A stretch of 64,000 nt of DNA from Dendrobium chrysotoxum (lineage: Eukaryota; Streptophyta; Magnoliopsida; Asparagales; Orchidaceae): assembly GCA_019925795.1 (NCBI GenBank), contig CM034312.1, positions 20,673,914-20,737,913 on the forward strand, written 5' to 3'. The position numbers and the translations under genes are program-made. Below the pieces are notes generated by a model. That model made no database searches and was not told where the DNA came from. It saw nothing but the letters and a program-made list of their open reading frames with translations. Numbering within the stretch: the stretch's first letter is position 1; each line of letters begins with the position of its first letter. Positions 1 through 10,369 of this stretch are shown here, one piece after another.

Positions 1-61
1 ACAAACGAGGAGGAAAAGTGGTAAACCGAAAGATTGCAGGGGCTTCAAAAGATGTTACCTA

Positions 62-250
62 CTATAAAGGAACACGGCAATCGAATGGAGATTCTTCCTC
101 CGGCTTCCTCCTTGAATGACGAAGATGAGAAGTTAGAAAAGTTCCTTTTTTTCTTGTGGTTTTCGATCCGCCGAAACTTTCTACTGGAGTGCGGAGACTT
201 AGGTCTCTTTCTGTCCGACCTTTCGGCACTGTTGAGGGCGAGAGCTCCAT
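62..250 (-). other. Unrecognised ORF, possible first exon of a minus-strand gene
   Basis: A minus-strand ATG at 250 opens about 62 codons rich in Ser, Arg, Lys and Glu. It sits in DNA that is less AT-rich than its surroundings. A TATA-like stretch lies about 30 bases upstream on that strand (276-288). Just past the stop codon is an AG|GTAAC sequence that could act as a splice donor. I recognise no family. It could be the 5' end of a gene lying left of the window, or chance. Confidence is low because the frame closes before the donor. Confidence 0.18.
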
Positions 251-378
251 TTGCACAAAAACCCTTTTTTTCAATAATTTATACAATAAATTTGACACGT
301 AATGGGGCAACCGGGCAACACAATCGACGAAGACCGGACGCAGGAGTGCGCTGTTGGATCGCTGCCGACAATGTGTAA

Positions 379-964
379 CGGCTATGTATTGCCAATGCTA
401 GCCTTGACTGCTTAGCTGTTGAGTTTAATGGTGGCGTAATAACTCATGGAATTTCCTAAGAATTTAAAACCTGGTCGTTTCTTAGAGGATCAAGGAAAAT
501 GACCTGCTACCTGCAGGCTGTTGACTGTTAGCAATATTAAATTTTGTTAGGTTTATAATAAATATCACTGAGATTCTATGATTTATTATATCTTGAGCTC
601 CATGCTCCCAAATTCTCTCAATTAAGGATATTATGATGCACTAGATTGATAATTGAAAATTAGGTTTATTTATGGAGAATGAATGAGGATGAGTTATCAA
701 TATGATTAAAATATTATTGTTTCATCATCCTGAGTCAGCCTAGTTAGTCTATCAATAATGAAAGGTCAATAGGTCATGTCATTCATATGAGTCTAATTAA
801 GAATGACATATTATATCTTGTAAAATATTATTAGAGGACATAGGTTGATGAATATGCTTAAGGATATTCATTATTTTACTAATAAGATCTTATGGTCTAG
901 TCCTGAATCAAATAAATCCCAGAAAAATAGTATACTTTCCAGTGGTTTAGAGGTATTTTTTAAC
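379..964. other. AT-rich intergenic DNA, nothing recognised
   Basis: No ORF of coding character, no retroelement motif and no clear repeat is seen here. Confidence 0.5.
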
Positions 965-1010
965 ATGACCATCAGGGGCGGAGCCAGCCTTAATTTTCCG
1001 GGGGGGGGTA

Positions 1011-1814
1011 GAATTTTTTTTTATAAATATTTTTACAACCAAAATTTGTTCTGGAGGCGCTGTCCCTCGACCCCTATTTGTTCATATATTTGATCGTTGT
1101 ACACTTCGTAGATATGTCGGGGGTCCAAGGGCTGCCCCATTGCGGGGTTCGACCTGCCCAGTCAGGTCGCGGGGTCAAGGGGCAGCGACCCTGCGGGGTT
1201 TTCTGAGGGCAGCGCCCCTAGAACAAATTTTGGTTATAAGGATTTTTTTGAATTTTCTTTACTATTTACTTTTTGTATTTGGTTCATCGTTCCCTAACAA
1301 TAACTTCTCTATATAATGTGTTTAATTATGTTGGGGCAATTGCCTAAAGACTATAGTATTTTAAAATTTTTAGGAGGGGCAATTGCCTAAAAACTCTTGT
1401 AATAAACACTAAAAAATAGTTTGGGGGGGGGGGGGGAGGGCAAACTTATAAGTAAAAGTGCAGAGATTTTTTTTATAAATTTTTTTACAAGCAAAATTTA
1501 TTTCGGAGGAGCTGCCCCTCGACCCCTATTTGTTCATATATTTAATTGTTGTACACTTCGCAGATATGTCAAGGGTCCAAGGGGGCAGCGCCCCCTTGTG
1601 GGGTTCGACCTGCCCAGTCAGGTCGCGGGGTCAAGGGGCTGCGAGGTTTTCTGAGGGCAGCGCCCCTAGAACAAATTTTGGTTATAAGGATATTTTTGAA
1701 TTTTCTTTACTATTTCTCTTTGTATTTGGTTCATCGTTCCCTAACAATAACATCTCTACATAATGTGTTTAATTATGTTGGGGCAATTGCCTAAAGACTA
1801 TAGTATTTTAAAAT

Positions 1815-1849
<35 letters not shown>

Positions 1850-1893
1850 TTTGCCTAAAAACTCTTGTAATAAACATTAAAAAATAACTGGAA
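1011..1893. repeat. Two-copy 452-bp tandem duplication inside the hAT element
   Basis: The block from about 1011 recurs from about 1463, an offset of 452 that rises to about 466 where G runs have grown. Shared landmarks are CGACCCCTATTTG (1068 and 1520), the GAGGGCAGCGCCCCTAGAAC segment and GGGGCAATTGCCTAAA. The copies differ mainly by substitutions and G-run length. Confidence 0.85.
1820..1847 (+). repeat. Poly-G run of 28
   Basis: An uninterrupted run of 28 G near the right end of the hAT body. It could pair with the C run at 1963-1983 or form a G-quadruplex. The exact length may be uncertain in the assembly. Confidence 0.85.
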
Positions 1894-1962
1894 GGGGATA
1901 AATTATCTAAATAATCATATAATAAAATTTTTTTATTTTTTCAGGGGGGGCAATTGCCCCCG

Positions 1963-1983
1963 CCCCCCCCCCCCCCCCCCCCC
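1963..1983 (+). repeat. Poly-C run of 21
   Basis: An uninterrupted run of 21 C, 25 bp inside the right end of the hAT element. It is complementary to the G run about 115 bp upstream. Confidence 0.85.
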
Positions 1984-2058
1984 TCAGCTTATAGTGGATC
2001 CGCCCATGATGACCACTAGTATTCAACTCATTGAGCTTAATAAATTTGTATTGAGGTT

Positions 2059-2665
2059 TGATATGCCACAAATAATTTTCTTGATTGGCCACAAATCTTG
2101 ATGCATATTTGAATTCAAAACTTTCAAAATCAAATTTTGGATCATCTAAACTCTAATTTCAACAAATGTATGTTTGAATTGAATGTCTCGATGAGAGAAA
2201 CTCAATGACATCAAAATCAACCCAATCCAGGCCCAAATCAAGGGCTTGAAACATTTTTGAAAGCTTTAGAACATTAACTAAATGACCAAATGATCTCCAA
2301 AATAGGCATGCTTATAGTTGAATCAAGCGGCTCAACGAGAAAAATCCAACTAGCCTAAGATCACTTAATTCTGACAACATTAAGGCACTTAAATGTTAAA
2401 TGAATGTTTATGATCAAAGAATCAATACAGGCCGTCCAATAGAGTGCTTAAGATTTGTTCTAGATTTTCTCCATATTTATAGGGCATGTCGATCCCAAAA
2501 ATCTATAAATATGACCCTACTCCATACATAAAGGGGGCTTGGACAGAGGAGCTTGGGACCTTGGGCAAGAGATTCAAGAGAGTTCAGATGAATACCGATG
2601 CTCCACCTAAGCACCATCAACAACAAACCCCTCAACGACAGATCCCGCCAGACCTTTAATAACAC
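2059..2665 (+). mobile_element. LTR fragment (U3 and promoter), same family as the 8272-15106 element
   Basis: It starts TGATATGCCA and aligns by eye, base after base, with the reverse complement of the LTRs at 8272 and 14046. Shared landmarks are TCTTGATTGG, the AATCCAGGCCCAAATCAAGG region, a sequence like CGAGCCGCTCGATT, GATCTTgGGCT and the TTAAGG(C/T) segment. TATA-like motifs occur at about 2475 and 2505 (ctataaatatg). This copy lacks the tandem array seen after the TATA box in the complete element. It is plus-oriented and considerably diverged. Confidence 0.7.
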
Positions 2666-3179
2666 AAAATTTCATAAAATGAATTTATTTGAAATTATGA
2701 AAATCTGAAGTGGTCTCTACTCTACTTCTATTTTCAATGATTTTGAGTTTAATTCATTTTTTTCCTCTAGAAATATATTAAAATATAATATCTCTCATTT
2801 TAATAATTTTTCATCATGTAATTTTTGATGTATTGTAGATATTGTTATCCTAATATTTTGACTAGCTTATATTAAAATTTCACTGATTAGTTTTGTACAT
2901 ATAATATTTTGATTGAAATGGATAGAGTAAAGACTAGGTGCAAAATGATCATGAGCTAATGTACTAAATCTGGGCATGAGATACATGACATGCATATGGT
3001 TACTGTTCATTTAACATAACATATATTTTGACATAATACATGTATATTGATGAGCACATTGAATAGAATTATATGTTATGATAATTGCATATAATGTGTA
3101 CATGATATCTGTTATTATGATACACATAATATGATATGCATGTAAAAATAAGCAAAATGAATGAACCGATGTGCTATAT
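2666..3179. other. AT-rich DNA, nothing recognised
   Basis: No coding or element signature seen. Confidence 0.45.
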
Positions 3180-3292
3180 AAGATAAATGATAAAAAAATA
3201 GATAATAGATGAGACATACAAATGATAGAGATAGAGGATAGATGAGGCTGACAGATGCTAAATAAGATATATGATAGATAAGATAGATAATA
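3180..3292 (+). repeat. Degenerate GATA-rich simple repeat
   Basis: Repeated GATA, GATAGA and AGATAGATAA words, imperfect throughout, ending directly at the CACTA-like motif. Confidence 0.6.
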
Positions 3293-3500
3293 CACTACAG
3301 AAAAATTGCTTATTACAGCAAATTTTTTGGCGGCTTTCCAGCGGAATATTTTCTAGCAGATTTCTGACAGATTACGATGAAATATTTCCTATTGAATTTT
3401 GGGCCAGCAGATTTCTGGCAGATTTAAAAATTTTTTAAAAATCATATATTTGTAATTTATAATTTTATAGCTTATTTTACTTAATTATAAATTTAATAAT
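3293..3500 (+). mobile_element. CACTA-like transposon terminus
   Basis: It begins CACTACAGAAAAATTGC, the form of the terminal repeat of plant CACTA (En/Spm) elements. A short subterminal motif, AGCAGATTTCTG(A/G)CAGATT, then appears twice (about 3355 and 3410), as CACTA subterminal repeats do. No matching opposite end or transposase was found, so this is a truncated end or a look-alike. Confidence 0.4.
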
Positions 3501-3509
3501 TTATTTTGG

Positions 3510-5690
3510 TTAGCCAAGATCTACTACTGTATCTGAGGTACGTAGTTTCCTAGGCATAACTAGTTATTACAGGAAGTTTATGAAAGAATTTTCTCAAATT
3601 TTTACATCTTTGATGAGACTGGCTTAGAAGTGAGTAGCTTTAATCAAGACATCTAAGTGTGAGGCTAGCTTTCAGAAGCTAAAGGACTATTTGACTTCTT
3701 CTTTAATTTTGACTCTTTCATCTAGTACGTAAGAATTTTAGGTATTCAGTGATGCTTTCTTGAAGTGACTAGGATGTGTTCTGATGCAACGGGAGAAAGT
3801 TACAGCTTATGCTTCCAAACAGTTGAAGTCACATGAAAGGAGCTATCCAACATGTGATTTGGAACTTGCTACTGTCATCTTTGCTTTAAAGATCTGGAGA
3901 CACTATATGTATAGTGTCAAGTGTAAGATCTTTATTGATTATCAGAGTTTGAAGTATATATTTTCTTAGAAAGATTTAAATATAAGGTAAAAGAGATATC
4001 TTGAGCTAATTAAAAATTATGATATGACTATTCAGTATCAGCCTGGTAAGGCTAATATTGTAGTTGATGCTCTGAGCATGAAATTTTTTGGATTATTATG
4101 TACTCAGCTTACTTTTAATGAATATTTTATATGAGATATGGAAAAGCTTTAGTTGGAGGTGATTTCTCCAATTAATTTAGATTATGATATTTTGGCTCAG
4201 ATGATCATTCAACCATCTCTACAAAAAAGAATTTAGGAATCTCTTAGATCATATGTAGAATATTTGAAGCTGATTGATCAAATTAAATCCAATAAGAAAT
4301 TTGAACTGAGAATATATGATTCTAGAGTTAGTTTATGTAAGAACATATTGTGGGTTTTCAGTTCTAAATATTTGAGATCTGTTATTCTGTATGAAGTATA
4401 TTATTCACCTAAGAAGTGACAAAATATATAATGATCCAAAAAGTATGTATGGTGGCCTGGATTGAAAAAGGATGTACTAGATTATATTTCCAAATGTGAA
4501 GCTTGTCAGTTAGTGAAAGAAGAACATCAACTATAATAAGATTTTTATAGCCATTGCCTATTCCAATATGGAAGTAGGAAGATATAATGATGGTGCAAGT
4601 AGGAAGAGATAATGATGGATTTTACTATGGGTTTTTCTAGGAACATGATGCCATTTGGATTGTAGTGGATTATCTAATGAAGTATACTCATTTCATTTTG
4701 ATCTTAAAGTTTGATTTAGTGGACAGATTAGCACATGTATACGTGCGTGAGATTATCCGATTACATAGAATCCCAAAAGGTGATCCTTTTTTTAAAGAGA
4801 TGACATGTTTACTTCTAAATTATAGAAGTGTATTCAACAAAACCTAAGCATAAAATTATTTTTAGTACAACTTTTTATCTATATAATAAGGAACAGTCTG
4901 AAAAGGTTATTTTTATACTAGAAGATCTTTAGAGATTATGTGTTTTGGATTTTGGTGGCATTTAGAAATATCACATTTCTTTGATCGAGTTTTCTTATAA
5001 TAATAGCTTTCAATCAAGCATAGATATGACCCCTTATGAAGCTCTGTATGGTAGGAAGTATATGACCCTTTGTCTTAGATAGAGGTGGATGAAAGAAATT
5101 TAATTGGGCCAACTTTAGTTGATGATGCTATTAAAAGATTTGCCTCATCAGAGATAGATTAAAAGTTGTATAAGACCAACATAAATAGTACTTTGATGCT
5201 AAGCACCGAGCTGCGGAATTCTATTATGAGTTTTTATATATGTGAGAATCAAGCCAATAAAAAGCATTAAAAGATTTGGCAAATAAGGAAAGTTAAGTCT
5301 AAGGTACACTGAACCCTTTGAAGTTATTAAAGGAATTGAAAAATCTATCTACATATTATAGTTTCCAAATTACATATCTGAAATCCATAAAATATTTTAT
5401 GTGTCACTTTCTGAGGAAGCGGGTATCTGATTCCCAAAATCATATATTCATTGCAGAAGTTGAGGTACGTCTGAATCTAAGTTACAGATAGGAACCAAAG
5501 AGGAATATGGCATATGATGTTAGGAGGCTAAGAAATAAATAGATTCCAATGATTAAAGTTTAGTGAAAAAATGTAACTAAAAGAGAAGCCTCTTAGGAGA
5601 AGGAATATGAAATGAGGCAATTATAAACATATCTGTTCTGAGGGTTGGAGCTTAGAAATATCGAGCATGATATTTTTCTAAGGGGAGAGT
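3510..5690 (+). pseudogene. Decayed Ty3/gypsy polyprotein (RT end, RNase H, integrase)
   Basis: Broken by many stops and frameshifts, but the domain order is clear. The end of reverse transcriptase (VRSFLGITSYYRKFM, about 3530-3590) leads into RNase H with YASKQLKSHERSYPT and LELATVIFALKIWRHYMY (3784-3969). The RNase H tail YQPGKAN follows (about 4040). The zinc-binding integrase N-terminus (WWPGLKKDV, CEACQ, about 4450-4510), the core (VVDYLMKYTHFI, about 4660) and the late-core motif FSYNN...TPYEALYGRK (about 4990-5060) come next. Gag, protease and most of RT are absent to the left. A 25-bp tandem duplication lies at about 4569-4618. The element is dead. Confidence 0.85.
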
Positions 5691-6440
5691 TATACACTTA
5701 GAAAGTCAGAGCACCATTCAACCAGTTCTGACCTAACCATATTCAAGATAATTCGTTAAAATTCTACATTTAAACATTTCTGCATATGTCTTGAAATGAG
5801 TCCCGGGGGTCTGTTTGCATGTTTTAGCAAGTCTGATTTTTTCCCTTGGGGCACCACGGCATTGAGGTTATCAGCGCTTTGGTGCCACTACTCTTAGAAA
5901 ATAATTGAGCACGGTGGCATGGCGGCGCCATGGGCTCTCTAAGGGAGCACCATGTGGCATCGTGTTGCCAGACCAAATTTAATATTTAAAGAATCTAAAT
6001 TCACTACTCATACCATTTCATTTCTCCTAAGGCAACCATCTAGTGAGAGAAAAGGAGAGCTTTCTAGAGAGAGAAAGCTAAATTTAGGCTGCTTTGGGTC
6101 ATTTTCTACTATAGCCCAGTTCTTAAAGTTACTCGGATCGAGGAGGTAATATTTTGTCTATCTCAATTTTTAAAATACAGAGATTTCTAAAATTTTATAA
6201 TTTAATTTATATTTCTGTAGTTGAAAAATAAGGGAAACTTTAGACTTGCGAAATTTTCATTGTGTAACTTTTTATATGTTATAAAGACAATGATTCAAAA
6301 TTTTATTTTTCTGGAAATTTAAACCGAGGATTTGAGAATTTTACTATTTTAATTGATCAAAAAAAACCTTGACTCTGAAAAACAATGTTGTGGTACAATT
6401 AAAGTTTTTAAATAGTATTCTGAATAATCTGCGATAATTT
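5690..6440 (+). mobile_element. Probable 3' LTR of the decayed gypsy element
   Basis: Just after the polyprotein relic is a purine tract (AAGGGGAGAG, about 5680), as expected of a polypurine tract. A non-coding segment with a GC-rich palindromic portion (GGCGGCGCC, about 5920) and a GAGAGA-rich portion (6040-6090) follows. The right border is not visible, because a second LTR-like sequence begins near 6440. Confidence 0.45.
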
Positions 6441-7140
6441 GTTTACATTTTAAAATAGTGGATTATAGTCGGGTGATAATTATCTGAGGATAGTAGTTGG
6501 GAGACTGAGGTCGGAGGATAGTACTTGGGCGAAGGTGGTCTGAGGACTGAAGTTGGGAAACAGAGGTCAAAAGATCAAGTTGGGATTTGATGATCGAAGC
6601 AATATAGATGGGCAATAATGGTCGTAGGATCATAGTTGGATGATTGTGGTTAAATGATCATAGTTAGACAAATGTTATCAAAAGATAATAGTCGAACGAT
6701 GGTGGTTAGAGGATCATATTTGAATGACATTGGTCAGGTGATTGTAGTTTGGCGACGATGGTAGGTGGATTGTAGTTTGGCAATGGCTATGAGAGGATCA
6801 TAGTTGAGTGATGATGGTTGGAAGATCATAATTAGGTAATAGTGGTTGAGGAATCATAATCAGCCTACCATGATTGATGGACCATAAGATGACAGTGGTT
6901 CAATGATCATAGTCGAGCGATGATGGTTTGATGGCATTGATCAAGCGATAGTTCAATGGTGGTGGCCTGGCTGTAGTCTGGTGGTGGTGTTCAAATGGAG
7001 TTCTGTGATTCTTCAAACCTTCGAGCTCTCTTGAATTTAAAGCCAAAAGTCTAAAACCCTCCAATATATAGTGTAGGGACCTATTTATAGATTTTTTAGA
7101 GGGACATTTCTCATAAATCTATACTGCTATTATAAAAGGG
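6440..7140 (-). mobile_element. Repeat-bearing LTR relic with degenerate ~30-bp array
   Basis: From 6480 to 6990 the sequence is a degenerate array built around words like GGATCATAGTTGG and GATGGTGGTTGGAGG. It is followed by a TATA-like segment (GACCTATTTATAGA, about 7080). That segment corresponds to the TATA segment of the LTRs at 8272 and 14046 (GGGGCTATTTATAG). Array plus TATA is the same layout as those LTRs but with a different repeat unit. A similar array lies at 33400-33960. Confidence 0.5.
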
Positions 7141-7210
7141 GTTTGAGTTTTCTTCCCTAGCAACTCTTGGCCATCCATTTTATTTCTTCTAAAATTATTT
7201 TGGCCATCCA

Positions 7211-7528
7211 TTATAATATAAATAATTAATAATTTTAAAAAATAATACTGATATAATTTAATGCTCTTTATGTAGACTCTTCATCTTCAAAAAAATAATA
7301 CTTCCCTAGCAAATCGGAATAGTTTTCTGTCATGTGTTTTATACTATGACTCTTCATCTTCATATTTTTTATAATATAAATAATTAATAATTCAAAAAAA
7401 TAATACTTATATAATTTAATGCTCTTTATGTAGACTCTTCATCTTCAAAAAAATAATACTTCCCTAGCAAATCGAAATAGTTTTATGGCATGTGTTTTAT
7501 ACTATGACTCTTCATCTTCATATTTTTA
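7211..7528. repeat. 159-bp tandem duplication
   Basis: The block from 7211 (TTATAATATAAATAATTAAT) recurs at 7370 with few changes. Both copies contain TTTAATGCTCTTTATGTAG and CTTCCCTAGCAAATCG. The copies abut. Confidence 0.85.
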
Positions 7529-7675
7529 TTAGGAATTCTCAAATTAAATCTCTTGGCCTTCTTCAACTTGACCATTTGCTTGAATAAGTGTTTTGAATGG
7601 GGAATATAAATATAACCCATACTTTCGTGGCTATTCGGATACCGCTCCTTGTTGCTCGCTCCCATTTTTTTATTT

Positions 7676-7870
7676 TTTGCTTCGCGTGAAGAATGGTTTT
7701 AAATGAGTCGGTAAAAGCTTCTTCTTCCTATCGGATCGAAAGGCACATCAGCAACGTTTTCTTTTGCTTCGTGTGAAAAAGAGTTTTAAAAAAGTCGGTA
7801 AAGAAGCTTCTTCGCTTGTTCTTCCTGTTGGATCGGAAGCCACGACGGGGGCTCGCCGCCAAGGTAAGGA
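7676..7870 (+). repeat. Diverged ~91-bp tandem duplication ending at a donor-like site
   Basis: TTTGCTTCG(C/T)GTGAA...AGTCGGTAAA...TGTTGGATCGGAAG-type sequence appears at 7676 and again at about 7767. The second copy runs into CCGCCAAG|GTAAGG (about 7860), a good splice-donor consensus in locally GC-richer DNA. It could be a non-coding leader exon of an unrecognised gene cut by the retrotransposon at 8272. No protein family is visible. Confidence 0.45.
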
Positions 7871-8266
7871 TCTTTTTCTCCTTGCCCGCCTCTTCAGCTA
7901 AATCCTGTAAATCCTGACGTCAACCCCTCGCACTATTGTTCCTTTTTGCCATTTTGATTTAGCCTTTGTTCAAGACTTTTTAGATCAACAAGAATCTGGC
8001 AAAGAAGCTGAGGCAGAATAGGCCCATTCCGCACTGGATTCGCATGAGAACCAACAACACTATTAGGTATTTCATTATTTGCAAGTAAATTTTCAATTAA
8101 ATTTGATTTCATAATTTTTTGTTTAAAGAGGAAGAACATTATCAGAATTTGGCTATGGGCACAAGACGCCACCATTTGAAATCATTTAAAATTCATAATT
8201 TAAAGCTAAATTTGAATTAGAGAAAAGGAAATGAAATGATATGAAACAAAAATAATTTATTTGTTG

Positions 8267-8271
8267 ACTAT
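8267..8271. repeat. Target-site duplication, left copy (ACTAT)
   Basis: ACTAT immediately precedes the left LTR and recurs immediately after the right LTR at 15107-15111. Confidence 0.9.
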
Positions 8272-8509
8272 TGTTGCGGACTCAAATATACGCGGCGATA
8301 GAGTTTAAATTTCCATCTCAGCATTGTACGTATATCCAGCACACAAACAAAAGAATGAAAGAACACCAGGATTTTTACGTGGAAAGCCCTGAAAAAGGGA
8401 AAAACCATGGGGCCACGCCCAGTTGAAAAAGTTCCACTAGTGTTGTATGAAATACACGAGGCTGATTCGTCCTTTAAATTCAGGACGATCAGATTACAAT
8501 GAGTATCAG

Positions 8510-8740
8510 TTAAGCAGAGTTCCGACGTCACTCGGGTGTCCGACAGAATTCCGGCGTCATTTGGAAAGAATTCCGGCGTCACTCGGGCGTCGGGTAGAAT
8601 TCCGGCGTCGGGCAGAATTCCGACGTTGCTCCGGCGTCGGCCAGAGCTCCGGCGTCCCTCGGGCGCCTGGTGGTGCTCTGGAAATGCTCCTGTGGTGTTC
8701 CGGCGAAGTTCCGGCAGTGTTCCGGCGGTGGTTGAGGAGG
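8510..8740. repeat. GC-rich short tandem array in the 3' LTR
   Basis: Degenerate units of the form CGTCGGGTAGAATTCCGG and CGGGCAGAATTCCGACG. The matching array in the other LTR is at 14287-14515. The array lies downstream of the TATA box in the sense of LTR transcription, so it would be in the RNA leader. Confidence 0.8.
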
Positions 8741-8757
8741 AGTTGTTCCCTCCTAGA

Positions 8758-8815
8758 CTTCTCTTCTCTTCTTCTTCTCTTCTTCTTCTCTTCTTCTCTT
8801 CTTGGCTTCTTAGCT
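8758..8815 (+). repeat. TTCTTCTC microsatellite in the LTR
   Basis: Repeated CTTCTTCTCTT words between the array and the TATA box; present also at about 14545-14600. Confidence 0.8.
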
Positions 8816-8852
8816 TCTTGGCTTGGGTCCCCTCTTAAGAGAAATGAGGGGC

Positions 8853-8860
8853 TATTTATA
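8853..8860 (-). promoter_or_regulatory. LTR TATA box (3' LTR copy)
   Basis: TATAAATA on the minus strand in the context CTATAAATAGCCCC. The same motif is in the 5' LTR at 14645-14638. Confidence 0.6.
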
Positions 8861-9321
8861 GTTTTTCTGGAGTGGCATAGCCCATAAATAGATGGGGGAT
8901 CAGGGGCAAATAAGGAGTGATGCGGATGAACGGCTGATATTGAATCCCTTGATTATGAACCGTTTATTGAGCATCTTAAGGTCTTAATGGTATCAGAATT
9001 CTGCGATCTTGGGCTCGTTGGATTTGTCTCGTCGAGCCGCTCGATTCGACTATAAGCTCATCAAAATCGGAGACCGTTTGGTAACTCAAATTGCTGTTCG
9101 AGGTTTCCAACAGCACTTCGGGTACTTGATTTGGATTCATTTGGGCTTGGATTGAGTCGAATTTAGTGTCGTTGGGTTCGTATTTCTGAGATGCTCAGTT
9201 CGACTATAAGCTTGCTGAAATCGGAGTTTAAATGGTCTCCGAATTAATTTTTGAAGTTTCCAATTTGTGTTTTTGCTTCGAGATTCGTGCCCAATCAAGA
9301 TAATTTTTCGATGACATATCA

Positions 9322-9338
9322 GTTGCCCCCCTATTTTC
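9322..9338 (-). promoter_or_regulatory. Polypurine tract
   Basis: AAAATAGGGGGGCAAC on the minus strand, directly abutting the 3' LTR start. It is the expected primer site for plus-strand DNA synthesis of a minus-oriented element. Confidence 0.65.
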
Positions 9339-9907
9339 AGACGTCGAAGCTTCAGGAGTCCGAAAATACTTGTTCCGGCATTTTACATTGGCCGAATCGC
9401 AAAAAATGGTGTTCAAAAAGATATAATTTTGCTCAAACTCGATTGTAGAGGCCTCGTTGAGCTCCGAAAGTGTCAAAATTGAGTCCGGAACGTCGGAAAA
9501 CGTGTCCGGGGACCCCAAAAATGTTCAATTTGGACTGCCGGGTCAATTTCTCTATTTTTTCTCCGGTTGCTACAGTACCGCTATAGTGTCTGACTGCTAC
9601 AGTGTCCGCCTACTACAGTAACATTGCTACAGTAATTTTTTTTTTTTTTGAAGAGCCGCTTGCGGCTCTTGAGGATAGGCAGGGGCGGGTCCGCCCGCCC
9701 CCTTAAAAAAAAATTTTTTTTTTGAACGTGGGGACCGCTTCCTTTATTTTTTAATTCGTAAATAACTATTTTTGAGCCCAAAAAATTTCGAAAAAATTCT
9801 GAAAAATTCAGAAAAAATTCAAAAATCTTCTAGAAACTCTCTCCCTCCAAATTTCAAACATTTTCCCCCTCTTTTTTCAATTTTTCCCTCTCTTTTTCTC
9901 CCCCTTT

Positions 9908-9922
9908 TCATCCTATAAATAC
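9908..9922 (+). promoter_or_regulatory. Internal TATA-like box oriented against the element
   Basis: CCTATAAATACCCC on the plus strand, 5' of the two plus-strand repeat arrays and antisense to gag. It may be chance or an antisense promoter; nothing else confirms it. Confidence 0.3.
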
Positions 9923-9954
9923 CCCCCTTGGGGTAAGGAAAAATTGCACCACAT

Positions 9955-10330
9955 CTCCCTCTCATTCTGGCTTTCTAGCTTTTGGCATTTTGAGGCCTTC
10001 CGCCATTTTTGAGTAGGTGACTTTCCCTACTTGACTCGACGCCCCTCCCTTTGCGTAGAAGTTAGAGGCTTCTTCTCTTTTTTCTCTCATTCTGGCTTTC
10101 TGACTGTTGAGGCATTCCGTTGTTATTCAGTGGTGACTTTCCCTACTTGAGACAACGCCTCTCCTCTTGTACAGGAGTTAGAAATTTCTCTCTTCTCCCC
10201 TCTAGCTTCTGGCATTTTGAGGCCTTCCGCTGTTTTTGAGTAGGTGACTTTCCCAACTCGACTCGCCGCCCCTCTCTTTGCGCAGAAGTTAGCCGCTTCC
10301 CCTTTTTAGGAAGGGAAGCGAAATGGGAGT
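9955..10330. repeat. Three-copy ~110-117-bp tandem repeat inside the retrotransposon
   Basis: Each unit holds CATTCTGGCTTTCT, TGAGGC(C)TTCCG and AGTAGGTGACTTTCCC(T/A)A followed by a GACTCGACGCCCCTC-like part and an AGAAGTTAGA-like part. The shared TGAGGC falls at 9991, 10108 and 10218. No coding potential. Confidence 0.8.
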
Positions 10331-10369
10331 TAGAATTTCTCTCATTTAAGAGATCATGTGGAGGTGAGA

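Larger units (their letters stand above)
973..2008. mobile_element. Non-autonomous hAT-like DNA transposon
   Basis: Terminal inverted repeats begin CAGGGGCGGAGCCA at 973 and, read from the right end, CATGGGCGGATCCA (12 of 14 match). They are flanked by 8-bp direct repeats ATGACCAT (965-972) and ATGACCAC (2009-2016), 7 of 8 identical. An 8-bp target duplication and this style of terminal repeat are hallmarks of the hAT superfamily. The 1036-bp body has no transposase. Most of it is a tandem duplication with long G and C runs, so it would depend on a transposase from elsewhere. The short ORFs inside are low-complexity and are not called. Confidence 0.8.
8272..9321 (-). repeat. 3' LTR of the gag-only retrotransposon
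   Basis: 1050 bp, TG...CA ends. On the minus strand it reads U3 (9321 to about 8870), TATA box CTATAAATAGCC (around 8860-8853), a GA-rich tract (8815-8755), a short tandem array (8740-8510) and U5 ending CCGCAACA. Several ORFs here, found in the same form in the other LTR, are array artefacts. Confidence 0.9.

Noticed and set aside
1421..2092. Small ORFs within and beside the hAT element
   Set aside because: They depend on G and C homopolymers and on a duplicated non-coding block.
8268..8887. ORFs of 80-146 codons at 8268-8887 and their near-copies at 14006-14672
   Set aside because: They are the same LTR sequence read twice, crossing the GC-rich array and the CT tract; no family resemblance.
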